A stretch of 64,000 nt of DNA. Source: CAZWCE01 sp964632505 (GTDB lineage: Bacteria > Planctomycetota > Planctomycetia > Pirellulales > Thermoguttaceae). The stretch's first letter is position 1. Each line of letters starts with the position of its first letter. Positions 62,195-64,000 of this stretch are shown here, in pieces. The notes under the pieces are model-generated. The model saw only the letters and a program-made list of their open reading frames with translations. It searched no databases and was not told the origin of the DNA. The position numbers and the translations under genes were made by a program. Location of the stretch: the NCBI GenBank assembly GCA_964632505.1, contig CAZWCE010000008.1, positions 1 to 64,000 on the forward strand, read 5' to 3'.

Positions 62195-63238
62195 ATGCGA
62201 TTTCCCTTTTCCTTGACCCGGTCGATGACGCAATACTTTCTCCGTATGCGCTTGGCGGGGAAAAAGAAGTACCCGATCGTGCTGATGCTCGAACCGCTTC
62301 ACGCCTGCAATTTGCGTTGCTCCGGTTGCGGGCGGATTCGGGAATACGCTTCGACGGCCGGCGAGCGGTTGCCGGTCGAGGATTGTCTTGCGTCGGTCCT
62401 GGAATGCGGGGCCCCGATCGTGAGCATTTGCGGCGGTGAGCCGCTGATCTATCCCGAACTCCCCGAGCTGATCCAGAAATTGATCGCGGCCGACCGACAC
62501 ATGTATCTTTGTACCAACGGCGTGCTTCTCGAGGAAAAGCTTCCGCTCCTGGAGGGGATCCCGGCCAAGGTGCTTCGGGATCGACTTTTTCTCAACGTCC
62601 ATCTCGACGGCATGGAAGCGACCCACGACGCGATGGTCGAGCGGGCGGGAGCGTTTTCGAAAGCGATCGCCGGCATCCGTGCGGCGAAGGCGGCGAATTT
62701 CCATGTGTACACCAATACGACCGTCTATCGGCACACCCAGCCCCACGAACTGGTCGTACTGTTCGATTACCTCTCGGAATTGGGTGTCGACGGCATGATG
62801 CTTTCCCCTGCCTACGGGTACGCCTCGGTCCGCCGGGAGATGTCCGAAGACGCCTCCGGTGCCGAGAGCATTTTCATGAATCGCGAGCAGATCCACGCCT
62901 TTTTCCAAGAGACGCGACCGCTCCTGCGGCGTTTCCCGCTGGTCGCTTCGCCGATCTATCTCGATTTTCTTTGCGGCAAGACGGAGCTTCCGTGCGCGGC
63001 TTGGGCGAACCCGACCCGGAATATCCGCGGTTGGAAGGCGCCGTGTTACCTGGTGACCGACGGCCATTATTCCCGTTACCGGGAGATGGTCGAGGCGACC
63101 GACTGGGACTCGCTCGGGCCCGGCGGCGATCCCCGATGTCGCGATTGCCTGGTCCATTGCGGTTTCGAACCGGCAGCCGTGCTGTCCTCCAAGAGGATCG
63201 GCAATCTCCTCCGCATGGCGCTCTGGCAGTTGACTTGA
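62195..63238 (+). CDS. hpnH: Radical SAM enzyme HpnH (adenosylhopane synthase)
   Basis: The protein has 347 residues. The radical SAM cysteines are Cys38, Cys42 and Cys45 in LHACNLRCSGCGRIRE (CX3CX2C). SICGGEPLIYPELPELI is the SAM-binding GGEP block. The hopanoid-specific parts include LFLNVHLDGMEATHDAMVER, VDGMMLSPAYGYASVRREMS and PIYLDFLCGKTELPCAAWAN, and a C-terminal Cys set (RCRDCLVHCGFEP). In known bacteria HpnH joins adenosine to diploptene as the first step to extended hopanoids. It is translated just after the cyclase-like gene, so the two are in one operon. This is strong evidence that the host makes C35 hopanoids or a related lipid. Confidence 0.93.
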   Translation: MRFPFSLTRSMTQYFLRMRLAGKKKYPIVLMLEPLHACNLRCSGCGRIREYASTAGERLPVEDCLASVLECGAPIVSICGGEPLIYPELPELIQKLIAADRHMYLCTNGVLLEEKLPLLEGIPAKVLRDRLFLNVHLDGMEATHDAMVERAGAFSKAIAGIRAAKAANFHVYTNTTVYRHTQPHELVVLFDYLSELGVDGMMLSPAYGYASVRREMSEDASGAESIFMNREQIHAFFQETRPLLRRFPLVASPIYLDFLCGKTELPCAAWANPTRNIRGWKAPCYLVTDGHYSRYREMVEATDWDSLGPGGDPRCRDCLVHCGFEPAAVLSSKRIGNLLRMALWQLT

Positions 63239-63360
63239 AGTCGAACGGCCCAGGGATTCCGACCGTGCGGGGCGGCCAAAAAAACGGCTGGCTCGGCGCC
63301 TCCCAAGGTGGTAGAACATGCTCCGAAGCATTGATGATTTTCCATCCCCGGAGCCGTTTG

Positions 63361-64000
63361 ATGCCGTCCACCGGTTCTTCCCGATATCTGATCTATCCGA
63401 AGGGCGTCTTTCCCCTGGATTCCAAGGAACCTCCGGGGAGATCGTGCGCGATTCGCAGCCGCGGCCTCCACTTCGACGACCACTTGCAACGGCAGTTTCT
63501 AGTGCGTTCGCTTCCGGGATCGGGAGAGGAAGGCGTCGATGCCGGCGATCTGTTTTGGACGTCCCGAGGGCTTCCCGCGGCGATCGAGCGACGTTTCGAA
63601 GGAGCTTCGGCGTTTCTGGTTTGTTCGGGACCGTCCCTCCGACGGGAGCGGTTGGAGCTGCTCCGGGAACGTGGGATCCTGACCTGTTCGGTCAATAACG
63701 CGGCGACTTTGCTCCGGACGCATCTCTGGATATCGGTCGATGAGCCGGGGCATTTCTGCGACGGCATCTGGCGGGATCCGGCGATCCTCAAGTTCACGCC
63801 GATGGCCCACCGGCAGAAGAAGATCCTCGTGCGCGATGCCCGAGAACGTCTGGTTGCCGGTCCGCATGCGGCTGGAGAAATGCCCAATGTCCTCTTCTAC
63901 TGCCGGAACGAGGAATTCCGGCCCGAAGCCTGGCTGTCCGAGGATACGATCAACTGGGGCAATCACCGCGACGTGGCCGATCCGCGGGGCCATCGGGGGT
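63361..64000 (+). CDS. Partial conserved hypothetical protein (open at right edge)
   Basis: A frame with no stop runs from the ATG at 63361 (weak CCGGAG upstream; an ATG at 63334 is an alternative) to the end of the window: 213 codons. SAFLVCSGPSLRRERLELLR and ERGILTCSVNNAATLLRTHL, then LWISVDEPGHFCDGIWRDPA and ILKFTPMAHRQKKIL, form a pattern like DUF115/MptE-type proteins, where a GPSL loop binds a nucleotide-sugar-like ligand. The resemblance is by eye only. It lies 122 bp after hpnH on the same strand and could be in the same transcript. Its C-terminus is unknown. Confidence 0.6.
   Translation, partial: MPSTGSSRYLIYPKGVFPLDSKEPPGRSCAIRSRGLHFDDHLQRQFLVRSLPGSGEEGVDAGDLFWTSRGLPAAIERRFEGASAFLVCSGPSLRRERLELLRERGILTCSVNNAATLLRTHLWISVDEPGHFCDGIWRDPAILKFTPMAHRQKKILVRDARERLVAGPHAAGEMPNVLFYCRNEEFRPEAWLSEDTINWGNHRDVADPRGHRG

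Overview
The window looks like GC-rich chromosomal DNA from a member of the Planctomycetota, most likely Pirellulales-like. The evidence is the combination of secreted formylglycine sulfatases, Tat-secreted Gfo/Idh and NIPSNAP proteins, an EF-hand secretory protein, a Ser/Thr kinase, a SpoIIM-MoxR-DUF58 gene block, ECF sigma factor genes and hopanoid genes. I see no insertion sequences, phage genes, CRISPR arrays, rRNA or tRNA genes. Because of the GC content the antisense strands carry many long, arginine-rich open frames; these were treated as shadows.

Left part (1-10789, minus strand): a type II secretion operon in the order gspE-F-G-H-I-J-K. gspK runs off the left edge. The pseudopilins are far longer than usual. 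GspG has its core split by about 200 residues of Met/Gly/Asn/Gln-rich repeats and carries a second such tail. The intergenic regions on both sides of gspG contain strong RNA hairpins, which suggests that the major pseudopilin is expressed differently from the rest.

11-29.2 kb: a mixed region. It holds an acidic EF-hand secreted protein, a sulfatase, a bifunctional homocysteine methyltransferase/methylenetetrahydrofolate reductase, a YqeG-type HAD phosphatase, a secreted esterase, a gingipain-like (C25) protein, a 1129-residue TPR protein with a small secreted partner, an ECF sigma factor with a probable membrane anti-sigma factor, and a second sulfatase.

29.4-39.8 kb: a tiny Cys-rich protein, an NAD-dependent epimerase, a Wzt-like ABC ATPase, and a tightly overlapping minus-strand operon: SpoIIM-like, membrane protein, DUF4129/DUF4350 fusion, MoxR ATPase, DUF58, C_GCAxxG protein.

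40-53.7 kb: carbohydrate and redox metabolism. It holds an SDR, an FAD oxidoreductase, a Ser/Thr kinase fused to a degenerate receiver domain, a Gfo/Idh oxidoreductase, two TIM-barrel sugar isomerase/epimerase proteins, a response regulator, a GalT-like transferase and a GH57 glucanotransferase/amylase.

53.7-64 kb: a umuDC mutagenic-repair operon with a candidate operator inside its promoter, a Tat-secreted Gfo/Idh protein convergent with a NIPSNAP protein, an AIM24 protein, and a hopanoid pair. The pair is a squalene-hopene-cyclase-like protein that lacks the catalytic DXDD motif, followed by the radical SAM enzyme HpnH. A truncated gene continues past the right edge.

The observations most worth following are the Met/Gly-rich GspG and its companion pseudopilin tails, the cyclase-like protein without its acid motif next to hpnH, the kinase-pseudoreceiver fusion, and the umuDC promoter/operator.
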